Below, piece by piece: positions 45,668 to 53,859 of a DNA stretch of 64,000 nucleotides. A model generated the notes under the pieces. It worked only from the letters and a program-made list of their open reading frames with translations. It ran no database searches and was not told the origin of the DNA. The stretch is from Eikenella longinqua (GTDB lineage: Bacteria; Pseudomonadota; Gammaproteobacteria; Burkholderiales; Neisseriaceae), in the NCBI RefSeq assembly GCF_001648355.1, contig NZ_LXSL01000028.1, positions 268,778 through 332,777 of the forward strand, written 5' to 3'. A program made the translations under genes and the position numbers. Within the stretch, counting starts at the first letter, position 1. Every line of letters starts with the position of its first letter.

Positions 45668-46381
45668 TCAAACGTGCACCAACGTGCCCTCATCCTCGCC
45701 GCGCACCACGCGTTTGAGCGCGCCTTCTTTGGCAATGCCAAACACCACAATGTTCAGCTTGCGTTCGCGGCACAGCGCCAGCGCGGTAGCGTCCATCACC
45801 TTCAGGTTTTTCACAATGGCTTCGTCGAACGTGATGTCTTGATAGCGGGTGGCCGAAGCGTCTTTTTTCGGATCGGCGGTGTACACGCCGTCCACATTGG
45901 TGGCCTTGAGCATGATGTCGCAGTTCATTTCCGCGCCGCGCAGGGCTGCGGCGGTGTCGGTGGTGAAGAAGGGGTTGCCGGTGCCGGCGGCGAAAATCAC
46001 CACTTTGCCCTCTTCCAGATACTGGATGGCTTTGGGGCGGGCGTAGGTTTCGGCAATCTGCTGCATGGAAAGCGCAGACTGCACGCGCGCGGGCTGGCCG
46101 AGGCTTTCAAACGCATCTTTCAGCGCCAGCGCGTTCATCACCGTGGCCAGCATGCCCATGTAGTCGGCGGTGGCGCGATCCATGTCGCTGGCCTGCGCCG
46201 CTACGCCGCGAAACAGGTTGCCGCCGCCCACTACCACGCCCACTTCCACGCCCATCTGGGCGATTTCCACAATCTGCTTCACGATGCCCATGATGGTGGT
46301 GCGGTTGATGCCGAAGGCGTCGTTGCCCATCAGGGCCTCGCCGGAAAGTTTCAATAAAACGCGTTTGTAGCGGATAGTCAT
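45668..46381 (-). CDS. pyrH: UMP kinase
   Basis: The protein has 237 residues. It phosphorylates UMP to UDP with ATP. Motifs are [13 protein letters not shown] (about 7-19), [13 protein letters not shown] near 52, [19 protein letters not shown] near 134 and the end with [12 protein letters not shown]. The start at 46381 matches relatives; the open frame upstream would add 15 unlikely residues. Confidence 0.96.
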   Translation of the reverse strand: MTIRYKRVLLKLSGEALMGNDAFGINRTTIMGIVKQIVEIAQMGVEVGVVVGGGNLFRGVAAQASDMDRATADYMGMLATVMNALALKDAFESLGQPARVQSALSMQQIAETYARPKAIQYLEEGKVVIFAAGTGNPFFTTDTAAALRGAEMNCDIMLKATNVDGVYTADPKKDASATRYQDITFDEAIVKNLKVMDATALALCRERKLNIVVFGIAKEGALKRVVRGEDEGTLVHV

Positions 46382-46478
46382 GGCGGTCTCTCTTGTTTCT
46401 GGTTGGTGAATGCAAACGCCCGGCATTATACGCGCTTTCGGCTGGCTCGGCTGGCAGATTTTTGCGGTTTGTTAACAA

Positions 46479-46513
46479 AGGCTACCTGAAAATTTTCGGT
46501 TTTCAGGTAGCCT
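46479..46513 (-). terminator. Inverted DUS pair after the SUKH-like gene
   Basis: Perfect copies at 46479-46490 and 46502-46513 form a stem 11 bases past the stop on the minus strand. Confidence 0.65.
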
Positions 46514-46523
46514 CTTTCCCTGC

Positions 46524-47123
46524 TTAAAAATAGTCTTCTTGGATGAAGTCGTAGCCGTCTTCGATAAGGTGCTGCAAATATTCATCGAAGCTGTCGACAA
46601 TCACGTAGAGCTCGTCGGGGTCATGCAGATAGCGGACAATCTGCCCTACCTTGCCGGAAGGCGACGGGGTGAAATCGATGAAGAGCTGGGAGGTGCCGCC
46701 GTTGTTCATGCAGTCGGAGAAGTGCAGCCAGCGGGCGTTATCGGCATCGCGGGTGAGGCGATCATCCACGGCCACGTCTTCGGCCGGGTAAACGCGGGCG
46801 ATGTAGTCGGACAGATATTGCTGTGATTTGCTTTCCAGCATCTGCCGGGCGGAGAGCAGATAGTAGGGGTATTCCATCACGTCGGAGCCGAGCAGGAACA
46901 GGCTGAAGGTTTGGCCTTGGTATTCGTGCCAGTAGGTGCCGTCGGCGAAGGTGAGCAGCTCGAGCAGGGAGGCGGGCGTGTGCGGATAGGCGGCTTGCAG
47001 AGCGGCGGCATCGGCGGGGCTGATGCCTTGTTTCACTTGGGCAAAGCGCGCCCATTCGTCTGCGCCGCCGCGCTGGGCGTAGGCTTGTTGCAGGCCGGCG
47101 AGGTAGGTTTGGGTGGTGCTCAT
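46524..47123 (-). CDS. SMI1/KNR4 (SUKH) family protein
   Basis: The protein has 199 residues, acidic and soluble. The SUKH pattern is visible: ISPADAAALQAAYPHTPASLLELLTFADGTYW (about 34-65), LGSDVMEYPYYLLSA, then WLHFSDCMNNGGTSQLFIDFTPSPSGKVGQIVRYLHDPDELYVIVDSFDEYLQHLIEDG. Many SUKH proteins are immunity proteins against contact-dependent or polymorphic toxins. No toxin gene is adjacent, so a general role cannot be ruled out. AAAAGGAA precedes the start. Confidence 0.82.
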   Translation of the reverse strand: MSTTQTYLAGLQQAYAQRGGADEWARFAQVKQGISPADAAALQAAYPHTPASLLELLTFADGTYWHEYQGQTFSLFLLGSDVMEYPYYLLSARQMLESKSQQYLSDYIARVYPAEDVAVDDRLTRDADNARWLHFSDCMNNGGTSQLFIDFTPSPSGKVGQIVRYLHDPDELYVIVDSFDEYLQHLIEDGYDFIQEDYF

Positions 47124-47202
47124 GGCGTGTTCCTTTTCATGTTCATTTGTTTGAAGCTACCTGAAAAATGTGGGTGGCAATTTTAACTTCGTTGAAGCCG
47201 CG

Positions 47203-47258
47203 TTTTAGCTTCGCAGAAACTCCGCCTTGCTTCGCAAGACATCGTTTTCAGGTAGCCT
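47203..47258 (-). repeat. DUS-linked TTTCTGCGAAGC repeat, diverged copy
   Basis: Read on the minus strand: a DUS, AACGATGTCTTGCGAAGCAAG, GCGGAGTTTCTGCGAAGCTAAAA. It has the same flanks as the mdh copies but a different centre. It lies between the SUKH-like gene and the YheT-like hydrolase gene. Confidence 0.7.
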
Positions 47259-47271
47259 GTATCACTCGGCT

Positions 47272-48255
47272 TCACTCTGCGGGCGCAGCCAAATCGAAAT
47301 AGCGCAACACGGTATCCGGCAGCCAATCCAAATCGGCGCGGCCGGGGAAGCCGGCGTGGCCGCCGTATTCGGGCTGCAACAGCGTTACCGCTGCCGACAC
47401 GTCGCCCGCATCCGGCAGGGAATAGGCGGGAATGAAGGGGTCGTTGCGCGCGTTCAGAATCAGCGTGGGCACGGCGATTTGGCGCAGCAGCGGCTTGGCG
47501 CTGGCGCGGCGGTAGTAGTCGGCGGCATCGGCAAAACCGTGCAGCGGCGCGGTGAAAGCGTTGTCGAAGTCGGTGAGGTTGGCCGAGGCCTGCACCGCCG
47601 CCGCGTCAATCTGTGGGAAACGCGCGGCCGAAGCGGCGGCTTTGGGCAGCAGCGAGCGCAGGAAATACGGCGCATACAGCATTTTGCTCAAGCCCTGCTC
47701 CAGCCGCCGTGAAGCCGCGATTAAATCCAACGGCGCGCTCACCACGGCGGCAGCCTGCGGGATGGCGGCGGCGCCCTGCTCGGCCAGGTATTTGGCCAGC
47801 GCGTTGCCGCCCAAGGAAATGCCCACGGCATACACGCGGGCATAACGCGCCGCCATCAGCCCGAGCATATGCGCAACTTCGGCCGTGTCGCCGGAATGGT
47901 AGAACACGCGGGCGCGGTTTTCCACGCCACCGCAGCTGCGGAAATGCGCCACCACGCCGTGCCAGCCCTGCCTTTGCGCGGCCAGCATCAGGGCGCGGGC
48001 GTAGTGGCTTTCGCTGCCGCCTTCCAGCCCGTGAAACAGCATCAGCAAGGGCGCGTCGGCGCGGCTGCCGTCGGCAAAATCGTAGGCCACTTCGGTTTCG
48101 CCCCGGCTGTCGGGCAGCAGCTCGCGCCGGTAGGCCGGGCTGCCGATGCGCACGAGCTTGGGCCAGATGCTCTGCATATGCCCGCCGCGCAGCCACACGG
48201 GCGGATGATAGGCCGGCAGGCAGTTTGCCAGATTTTGTGTCATGCTTGAATCCAT
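47272..48255 (-). CDS. Alpha/beta hydrolase, YheT family
   Basis: The protein has 327 residues, or 323 if the second ATG is used. The family motif is PPVWLRGGHMQSIWP near the start, then LLMLFHGLEGGSESHYARALM, and the nucleophile elbow YAVGISLGGNALAKYLAEQG (serine near 145), with aspartate and histidine expected near NARNDPFIPA and GGHAGFPG. The family is related to fatty-acyl esterases; substrate unknown. Confidence 0.9.
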   Translation of the reverse strand: MDSSMTQNLANCLPAYHPPVWLRGGHMQSIWPKLVRIGSPAYRRELLPDSRGETEVAYDFADGSRADAPLLMLFHGLEGGSESHYARALMLAAQRQGWHGVVAHFRSCGGVENRARVFYHSGDTAEVAHMLGLMAARYARVYAVGISLGGNALAKYLAEQGAAAIPQAAAVVSAPLDLIAASRRLEQGLSKMLYAPYFLRSLLPKAAASAARFPQIDAAAVQASANLTDFDNAFTAPLHGFADAADYYRRASAKPLLRQIAVPTLILNARNDPFIPAYSLPDAGDVSAAVTLLQPEYGGHAGFPGRADLDWLPDTVLRYFDLAAPAE

Positions 48256-48426
48256 TGAAAATATTTAAGCGGCGGCAGGCAGTTTGCTATCGCCCGCTTG
48301 GCAAGGTCAGGCTGCACTATACGCCAAACTGTTTATAAAAAAGCAGATTTTTTTGCTTTGCCCGCCCCGTTTCCCGCAAAACACGACAGCGCCGCCGTGC
48401 AATCGGGTAAAAATGGCGCACAAACG

Positions 48427-48456
48427 TTGTCAAACCGCATACCGATGTAGTAGAGT
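48427..48456 (+). promoter_or_regulatory. Predicted promoter of the small exported protein gene
   Basis: TTGTCA (48427-48432), an 18-base spacer and TAGAGT (48451-48456) lie about 48 bases before the start codon. Confidence 0.5.
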
Positions 48457-48503
48457 GCCCACAGCTGCCGCTAAAGGCAGCCGTTTTTCACAGGAGAACC
48501 ACT

Positions 48504-48791
48504 ATGCAACGCAAACTGACTATTCTGATGCTGGCCTTGCTGCCTATTGCGTCCGCATGGGCGGCCGACAGCGTAAAAATCGCCAACGATTCTTCCGGCC
48601 TGCCGCCGGATTTGGTGCAAAACCTGGCGCACACGTCTAAATCCATGGGCGTGAAAGAGCCGATGAACGTGAGCGTCCGCAGCGAAGGCGGCGCGCGCTA
48701 CGCCGTGGTATCCGGCACTTCCGGCACCACCTGCCGCATCAAACTGTCCAACGGCAACCCGCCCACCATCTTGGGCTTGTCCTGCCGCTAA
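48504..48791 (+). CDS. Small exported protein of unknown function
   Basis: The protein has 95 residues. The signal peptide is about 1-20, ending SAWA. The mature 75-residue part has two cysteines (GTTCRIKLSN and GLSCR at the very end), likely forming one disulphide. CAGGAGA precedes the start, and a clear terminator follows, so it is a single-gene unit. No family is recognised. Confidence 0.72.
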   Translation: MQRKLTILMLALLPIASAWAADSVKIANDSSGLPPDLVQNLAHTSKSMGVKEPMNVSVRSEGGARYAVVSGTSGTTCRIKLSNGNPPTILGLSCR

Positions 48792-48810
48792 ACTTTCCAC
48801 CGGATACGCA

Positions 48811-48838
48811 AACAGCCCGAGCCTTCGGGCTGTTTTTT
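48811..48838 (+). terminator. Intrinsic terminator after the small exported protein gene
   Basis: AACAGCCCGA and TCGGGCTGTT form a 10 bp stem with a 4-base loop and a T tail. Confidence 0.9.
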
Positions 48839-48865
48839 CATGCGTGCGCAATCCGTTTGCCGGTT

Positions 48866-48901
48866 TTCAGGTAGCCTCTAGCGCACATTAGGCTACCTGA
48901 A
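48866..48901. repeat. Inverted DUS pair
   Basis: Perfect copies at 48866-48877 and 48890-48901 lie in the 314-base gap. The rest of the gap holds a short Correia-type element and a single DUS at 49001-49012. Confidence 0.85.
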
Positions 48902-48929
48902 AATATTACCCACTGATTTTCATGCAAAT

Positions 48930-48997
48930 TATAGTGGATTAACAAAAATCCGGCCAAGGCGAGGCAACGCAACCCTAGTCTAAGTTAATCCACTATA
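48930..48997. repeat. Short Correia-type element, 68 bp
   Basis: TATAGTGGATTAACAAAAAT at the left end matches the canonical neisserial Correia terminus, and TTAATCCACTATA closes the right end. The usual core is reduced to about 35 bases (GGCCAAGGCGAGGCAACGC). Confidence 0.82.
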
Positions 48998-49105
48998 TTT
49001 TTCAGGTAGCCTCAAGCACGCCCTAGGCAACCTAAAAGCGTAAACCTCAACGCAGTGAACACCATGCCTTCGCGCAGCCAATTTGAGCTTCGGCGAAGCG
49101 GAAAC

Positions 49106-49789
49106 CTATTTCGCCAGCCAAGCGACCGCCCGCGCCATCCGCTGCGCCACCTCGGCCACATGGCCGCCCGGGTTCAGCTCGAAGCGCGTGTTCACGCCGC
49201 GCTGCCGCCACAGTTCGGCCGTGGCGCGGATATTGTCTTCCACGCAGGCCAAACGCGGGTTGCGGCTGTTTTTCTCCTTGTCGCCCACCGAAAAATAGGC
49301 GCGCTGCGGCGGCGTGCGGAAGGCGTGTTCGGCGGCAAACTCCGGCCAGCCGTCGAACCACAGCGAAGCCGACACCGCCGCCAGACGGGCAAACGCACCG
49401 CTGCGGTAGGCCGCATATGCCGCCAGCAGCCCGCCCAGCGAAAAGCCCGCCAGCCCGCGCCATGCGGGCTGTATTGCCAACTCCGCCTCCAACTGCGGCA
49501 GCAGCCGTTGTTCCAGCATGGCCAAGTAATCATCCGCCCCGCCGCCGAAATCGGCCGCGCCCTTAAACGCACGCGGTGCCGCCCACGGCGTGAACGCCGC
49601 CTCCCAATCCGGTTCGTCCACCGCCGCCAGCCGCAGCGGGATTTCAGGCAGCAGGGCGGCCAGCTCTGCGGTTTCTTTTTGGGACAGGAAGGTCAGCACC
49701 AGCGGGCTGTCGGGGCGGCAGTCTGCGGTTTCGGCAAGATAAACGGTTTTGCCGGCGGCTTGCAGGGTGCGGATGGGAAACTGGGTCAT
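49106..49789 (-). CDS. Alpha/beta hydrolase, siderophore-esterase-like
   Basis: The protein has 227 residues. The nucleophile elbow is GLAGFSLGGLLAAYAAYRSG (serine near 117), followed by VSASLWFDGWPEF and a C-terminal NPGGHVAEVAQRM with the likely catalytic histidine. This layout resembles the esterase D / Fes-IroE-type group. There is no signal peptide. It lies downstream of the frameshifted HEAT-like gene on the same strand. Substrate unknown. Confidence 0.75.
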   Translation of the reverse strand: MTQFPIRTLQAAGKTVYLAETADCRPDSPLVLTFLSQKETAELAALLPEIPLRLAAVDEPDWEAAFTPWAAPRAFKGAADFGGGADDYLAMLEQRLLPQLEAELAIQPAWRGLAGFSLGGLLAAYAAYRSGAFARLAAVSASLWFDGWPEFAAEHAFRTPPQRAYFSVGDKEKNSRNPRLACVEDNIRATAELWRQRGVNTRFELNPGGHVAEVAQRMARAVAWLAK

Positions 49790-49873
49790 GATGTTTGCTC
49801 TCTATGTCAAAGAATTTTGAATAAGGGGCTACCTGAAAAACGGCAGCGCATTTTCTGCGAAACCAAAAGCTGC

Positions 49874-50543
49874 CTAGCCGCCCAAGGCCTGCGCCTGCTG
49901 CACCAAATACTGCCGCCCGTCTTGCCGCGCCAAGCGTAAATATTGGGGCAGCAAGGGCGAGCCCATCGCGGCCAAAGCCTGCAACACGGCGATTCTCTGG
50001 TATTCCTCGGCATCCCAGCCTTTGGTATGGCGGAAAGTGTCGCGCTGCCAAAACCATTCGGCGTAGCGTTCGGTGTGCGGCGCGTGCAGGCTGCCGGATA
50101 CCGTCAGGGCACGGCGGCAGGTGTATTCGTCGGGGTCGTTGCAGAAATATTCCGCCCATTGCCATGCGGCGGCACGGTCGGACAGGCGCGGGAGCTGTAC
50201 AGCCAGCTGCCAGCCCGCATCGTACACGGGCTGCTGCCGATAGGTGTCGCACAGGCGCAGCAGGGCGGGCTCGGGCAGCATTCCCGCAATGTATTCGCTT
50301 TCGTTGTCGCGGGCGGTGAGGATAAAGCAGCTGCGCGGCCTGCTCCGGCTGCCATTGGTGCGCGGGAAGCTGCTGCGCGAAATCGAAACACGCCGCCCAC
50401 ACTTCGGGCATGGCGGCATAGTTGCATTCCCATTCGCCGCCGATTTCCTGCTCGGGCAGGCTGCCGAATTCGGCGGTTTTCCAGGCGAGGAAATCGGTGT
50501 AAGCGCGGTGCAGTTTTTCGATAATGGGGGATAGGTTCATCAT
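49874..50543 (-). pseudogene. HEAT-repeat-like gene with a one-base frameshift
   Basis: The first part reads MMNLSPIIEKLHRAYTDFL to QPEQAAQLLY in one frame. The continuation LTARDNESEYIAGMLPEPAL to the stop at 49874 is in another. Removing one C (minus strand) near 50320 joins them as AAQLLY-LTARDNE, giving about 222 residues. The C-terminal part has alternating helix-like repeats (DPDEYTCRRALTVSG; EEYQRIAVLQALAAMGS) typical of HEAT-type scaffolds. It could be a recent mutation or a sequencing error. Confidence 0.72.
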
Positions 50544-50581
50544 AAATTTACCGTGTGCATTTCAGCCTTACAGATATACTT

Positions 50582-50617
50582 TTCAGGTAGCCTTTCGCCG
50601 ATTGCAGGCTACCTGAA
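50582..50617 (-). terminator. Inverted DUS pair after radA
   Basis: Perfect copies at 50582-50593 and 50606-50617 lie three bases past the radA stop on the minus strand. Confidence 0.7.
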
Positions 50618-50619
50618 AC

Positions 50620-51999
50620 TTAATCTACCAAATCCCTGCACAACCGCACCGCCTCGTCCAGCCGCTCCACGCCGAAGAGTTCGAGCTTGGGGAATTCTTT
50701 TTTATTGCGCGGCAGGTTGGCCTTGGGGACGATGGCGCGCTGGAAGCCGAGTTTTTCCGCTTCTTTCAGCCGCTCCTGCCCGCGCGCCACGGGGCGCACT
50801 TCGCCGCTCAGGCCGATTTCGCCGAAGGCCACCATTTTTTCGGGCAGCGGCTTGTTGCGGAAGCTGGACACCATCGCCAGAATCACCGCCAAATCCGCCG
50901 CTGGCTCGCTGATTTTCACGCCGCCCACGGCGTTGATGAACACGTCTTGGTCGAAGCAGGCGATGCCGGCGTGGCGGTTGAGCACGGCCAGCAGCATGGC
51001 CAAGCGGTTTTGCTCCAAGCCCACGGTGAGCCGTTTGGGCGTGAAGCCGTGCGCGTCGTCCACCAAGGCTTGGATTTCCACCAGCAGCGGGCGGCTGCCT
51101 TCTTGGGTAACCAGCACGCACGAGCCCGCCACGTCGTCGCGGTAGCTGGCGAGGAAGATGGCGGAGGGGTTGGACACGCCTTTGAGGCCGGTTTCGGTCA
51201 TGGCGAACACGCCCAGCTCGTTGGCCGCGCCGAAGCGGTTTTTGATGGCGCGTATCATGCGGTAGTTGGAATGCTGGTCGCCCTCGAAATACAGCACGGT
51301 GTCCACCATGTGTTCGAGCACGCGCGGGCCGGCAATCGCGCCGTCTTTGGTTACATGGCCGACAAAAATCATGGCGGTGCCCATCTGCTTGGCCATGCGC
51401 GTGAACTGCGCGGCGCACTCGCGCACCTGCGACACGGAGCCGGGCGCGGAGGTGATTTGGTCGGAATACATGGTTTGAATGGAGTCGATGACCACCACGG
51501 CAGGTTGGTGCTGCTTTAAGGCAGCCTGAACGGCTTCCAAACGGATTTCCGCCAACAGATGCACGCCGTCCGCGTTCAGGCCGAGCCGTTGGGCGCGCAG
51601 GGCGACCTGTTGGGCGGATTCCTCGCCGGACACATACAGCACGTTGCGCTTTTTCGCCATCAGGGCAATGGTTTGCAAGAGCAGCGTGGATTTGCCGATG
51701 CCCGGGTCGCCGCCGAGCAGGATGACCGCGCCGTCCACCAGCCCGCCGCCGAGCACGCGGTCAAGTTCGCCCATGCCGGTGGGCTCGCGCGGCACTTCGG
51801 CGGCGGTTACTTTGGACAATTCCTGCACTTGCGAGGTGTCCGCCGCCCACGACTGGAAGCGGGCGTTTTTCGGCTCGGGCGCGGCAATGCCTTCTTGCAG
51901 GGTGTTCCATTCGCCGCAGTGCGGGCATTTGCCCTGCCACTTGGGCACGGTGCCGCCGCATTCGGTGCAGGTGTAGAGGGTTTTGGGGGCTTTGGCCAT
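50620..51999 (-). CDS. radA: DNA repair protein RadA (Sms)
   Basis: The protein has 459 residues. It is an ATPase that drives branch migration in recombination, relevant to natural transformation. A C4 zinc finger (CTECGGTVPKWQGKCPHC, about 10-27) precedes the Walker A loop LLGGDPGIGKSTLL near 95. The RadA-specific KNRFG motif lies near 254 and the C-terminal Lon-like domain includes DVFINAVGGVKISEPAADLA. AAAGGA precedes the start. Confidence 0.97.
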   Translation of the reverse strand: MAKAPKTLYTCTECGGTVPKWQGKCPHCGEWNTLQEGIAAPEPKNARFQSWAADTSQVQELSKVTAAEVPREPTGMGELDRVLGGGLVDGAVILLGGDPGIGKSTLLLQTIALMAKKRNVLYVSGEESAQQVALRAQRLGLNADGVHLLAEIRLEAVQAALKQHQPAVVVIDSIQTMYSDQITSAPGSVSQVRECAAQFTRMAKQMGTAMIFVGHVTKDGAIAGPRVLEHMVDTVLYFEGDQHSNYRMIRAIKNRFGAANELGVFAMTETGLKGVSNPSAIFLASYRDDVAGSCVLVTQEGSRPLLVEIQALVDDAHGFTPKRLTVGLEQNRLAMLLAVLNRHAGIACFDQDVFINAVGGVKISEPAADLAVILAMVSSFRNKPLPEKMVAFGEIGLSGEVRPVARGQERLKEAEKLGFQRAIVPKANLPRNKKEFPKLELFGVERLDEAVRLCRDLVD

Positions 52000-52048
52000 G
52001 GGGGTCCTTTGTGGGGTTATTTTTCAGGTAGCCTTTGGCTGGGGAGGG

Positions 52049-52101
52049 AGACTACCTGGAAGTGGTGTCTTTGTGGAGCAAGGCTGGGTTTCTGCGAAGC
52101 T
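52049..52101 (+). repeat. DUS-linked TTTCTGCGAAGC repeat, degenerate copy
   Basis: AGACTACCTGGAAG, GTGTCTTTGTGGAGCAAGGC and TGGGTTTCTGCGAAGCTA follow the order of the mdh repeat, but the DUS is degenerate. It abuts the next Correia-like element. Confidence 0.5.
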
Positions 52102-52206
52102 ATCGCGGATTAAATTTAAACCGGTACGGCGTTGGCTCGCCTTGCCGTACTGCTTGTACTGTCTGCGGCTCGCCGCCTTGTCCCGATTTAAATTTAATCC
52201 ACTATA
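52101..52206 (-). repeat. Correia-like miniature element, copy 7 (GGATTAAATTT ends)
   Basis: This 106 bp element lies in reverse orientation to copy 1. Its ends are TATCGCGGATTAAATTTAAA and TTTAAATTTAATCCACTATA, close to neisserial Correia termini. It lies 50 bases beyond the stop of the Imm63-like gene. Confidence 0.88.
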
Positions 52207-52255
52207 AAACGTAGCGTAACGGAATTTCTGCGAAACAGAAATCGGATTGGGCGTT

Positions 52256-52720
52256 TCAGGCTGCATCGTCGCGATAGGGGTGTTGCCGCAATATGGCGTC
52301 GATTTCGGCTTGGCGGCGAGCGGCGTAATCAGGGTGGATTTTTGCCAAGAGTTTGAGCTGCTTGACAAACAGGATACGGCGGAAATCTTGGTTGGGCTGC
52401 CGGTGGTCCAGCTCGTGGCGGCAGGCGGCTTGGTGGGTGATGTCTTGCAGGGGGTAGTAGAGAAAGCGGTGCAGGCTGGTTGAGCGGTCGTCGCGCAGTA
52501 TTCTGCCACGCTCGGCAATGATGTAGCGGTATGAGCCGTGCGCGGCGGTTTGGCGGTAGGCGATGGTGCAGCCGTCGGGAAAGGCTTCGGTGGTGCTGTC
52601 GGCGAAATACAGCCAAGCAAAGCTGTCGTCGGGCAAGCCGGCGCGGCGCACGGCGGCGAGCAGACCGTCGCGCGCTTGGTGGATTTTTTGGCGCAGCGTG
52701 GCAAGGGGATCTGATGGCAT
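52256..52720 (-). CDS. Imm63-like immunity-type protein
   Basis: The protein has 154 residues, soluble. GGAG precedes the start. The middle reads SYRYIIAERGRILRDDRST and the C-terminal part YYPLQDITHQAACRHELDHRQPNQDFRRILFVKQLKLLAKI. The ELxHR...QDFRR.LF..Q..LL pattern is what I recall for the Imm63 family of polymorphic-toxin immunity proteins; this rests on memory and was not searched. No toxin is adjacent. If not Imm63, it is an orphan hypothetical protein. Confidence 0.65.
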   Translation of the reverse strand: MPSDPLATLRQKIHQARDGLLAAVRRAGLPDDSFAWLYFADSTTEAFPDGCTIAYRQTAAHGSYRYIIAERGRILRDDRSTSLHRFLYYPLQDITHQAACRHELDHRQPNQDFRRILFVKQLKLLAKIHPDYAARRQAEIDAILRQHPYRDDAA

Positions 52721-53123
52721 GGTTGGCTCCGTAATGGGGTGGGAGGGGGGTGCAGACTACCTGAAAATCTGTTTTGCAGAAATTCAGCGTGTAATTGCTC
52801 TCGTTGCCGAATTGCGCGGCTGAAGTGAAGCCGTGGCGGGCAAGCTGGTGGGGAAAGGTACGACCGGACTGGTTGAGGCCTTGCCAGATGGTTTTGAGGA
52901 TGTGGAACATGGCGCTTGTTATATGCCAGATTGGGCTTGCGCCCAATTGTACCGCGTTGCCACGCTGGAATTAAGCCGTTGGCGTTTGGTATGCAGAAGC
53001 AGCCGCCCGAAGCCGACAAGTTAGCTTAACTTTGCAGAAACTTTATTTCGGCTGCGGCAAGATTTTGTTTTAACTTCGTTGAAGCTGCGCTTTCAGGTAG
53101 CCTTACCCTGAAAGCAAAGCAAA
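52721..53123. other. Gene-poor stretch with possible gene remnant
   Basis: On the minus strand an open segment from about 52910 reads with reasonable codon use (start MFHILKTIWQGLNQSGRTF), but it has no ribosome binding site and runs out of frame into the Imm63-like gene. A short hairpin, TTGGGC-TTGC-GCCCAA, lies near 52927-52942, and a diverged DUS-linked repeat ends in the DUS at 53092-53103. I do not call a gene here. Confidence 0.4.
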
Positions 53124-53145
53124 TCGGCCGCCCGAAAGCGGCCGA
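53124..53145 (-). terminator. Hairpin after the 55-residue membrane protein gene
   Basis: TCGGCCGC and GCGGCCGA form an 8 bp GC-rich stem about 60 bases past the stop on the minus strand, with only a weak T tail. Confidence 0.5.
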
Positions 53146-53205
53146 CTGACAGGCGGCATTGCACGGATTTGCCAAGCAAACCGTGCGGGCCAAAACCCAA
53201 ACGGA

Positions 53206-53373
53206 TCAGTTCAGCGTTTTATCCTGCTCGATTTCTTTGCGTTTGCGTTCCAAAATCTTTTCGATTTCTTCTTCGCGGCGCTCGCGTTCCAATTCCTGCT
53301 CGATTTTGCGGTTGCGGAAAAAGAAGAAAGCCACCACGCCGCCCAAAATAATTGCCAACCATACTAAAAACAT
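53206..53373 (-). CDS. Small membrane protein with basic/acidic coiled coil
   Basis: The protein has 55 residues. One membrane helix (about 3-19, VWLAIILGGVVAFFFF) is followed by RNRKIEQELERERR and EEEIEKILERKRKEIEQ, a strongly charged helix likely to form a coiled coil. AAAGGG precedes the start at 53373. No family is recognised; it may be a small membrane-associated regulator or assembly factor. It lies on the same strand as the next gene, 151 bases downstream. Confidence 0.7.
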   Translation of the reverse strand: MFLVWLAIILGGVVAFFFFRNRKIEQELERERREEEIEKILERKRKEIEQDKTLN

Positions 53374-53455
53374 TTCAACCCTTTCTCATTTGCTAAATAT
53401 TGACTTCCCACGCCCTGCTCTGACGTGGAAACTATTGGCGGCAGCCCGCACAGGC

Positions 53456-53467
53456 AGGCTACCTGAA
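53456..53467 (+). repeat. Single DUS
   Basis: A perfect uptake sequence lies between the two small genes. Confidence 0.9.
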
Positions 53468-53524
53468 AACGAAGCCCCGGCGCCGTTCAAACCCGTGCTT
53501 CAAGCCAAACGCCGCCGACGCGGC

Positions 53525-53794
53525 TTATTTCTTCTTGGCCGGTTTGGCGGGCGCTTGCAGACGTTCTGCAATAAAGCCCTGAATTAAATCGCGCTTTTCC
53601 CAGAAGAAAGCTTGCATTTTGCCCAGCGAATAAATTTTGCGCACCATGCCGGGCAGGCCGCCGTGCACGATGGCGGCAATCTCGTTGTTGCTGGCTTCTT
53701 CGGCCATGGCCTGCTCCAGCGTGAGTTTTTTCTCGTTGAGGTAATCTTGCAGCTGTTTTCTCACGTAGTTGTTGATTTCAAATTGTTTCAACAT
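53525..53794 (-). CDS. Small hypothetical cytoplasmic protein
   Basis: The protein has 89 residues, mostly helical: MLKQFEINNYVRKQLQDYL, LTLEQAMAEEASNNEIAAIV, a glycine-rich turn (HGGLPGMVRKIYSLG), and a basic Lys/Pro tail (APAKPAKKK). AGAAGGA precedes ATG 53794, deciding this start over the longer frame. No family is recognised. The lysine tail might contact nucleic acid, but this is a guess. Confidence 0.72.
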   Translation of the reverse strand: MLKQFEINNYVRKQLQDYLNEKKLTLEQAMAEEASNNEIAAIVHGGLPGMVRKIYSLGKMQAFFWEKRDLIQGFIAERLQAPAKPAKKK

Positions 53795-53859
53795 GTTATT
53801 TCCTTCTGATACCGTTTTCCTAGGATGAGGCATGGCGGCCGCGGCCGCCCGATTCTGGT

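Noticed and set aside
52329..52946. A minus-strand frame starting MFHILKTIWQG upstream of the Imm63-like gene
   Set aside because: No ribosome binding site, and most of its length shadows the Imm63-like gene in another frame. Kept only as a possible remnant.
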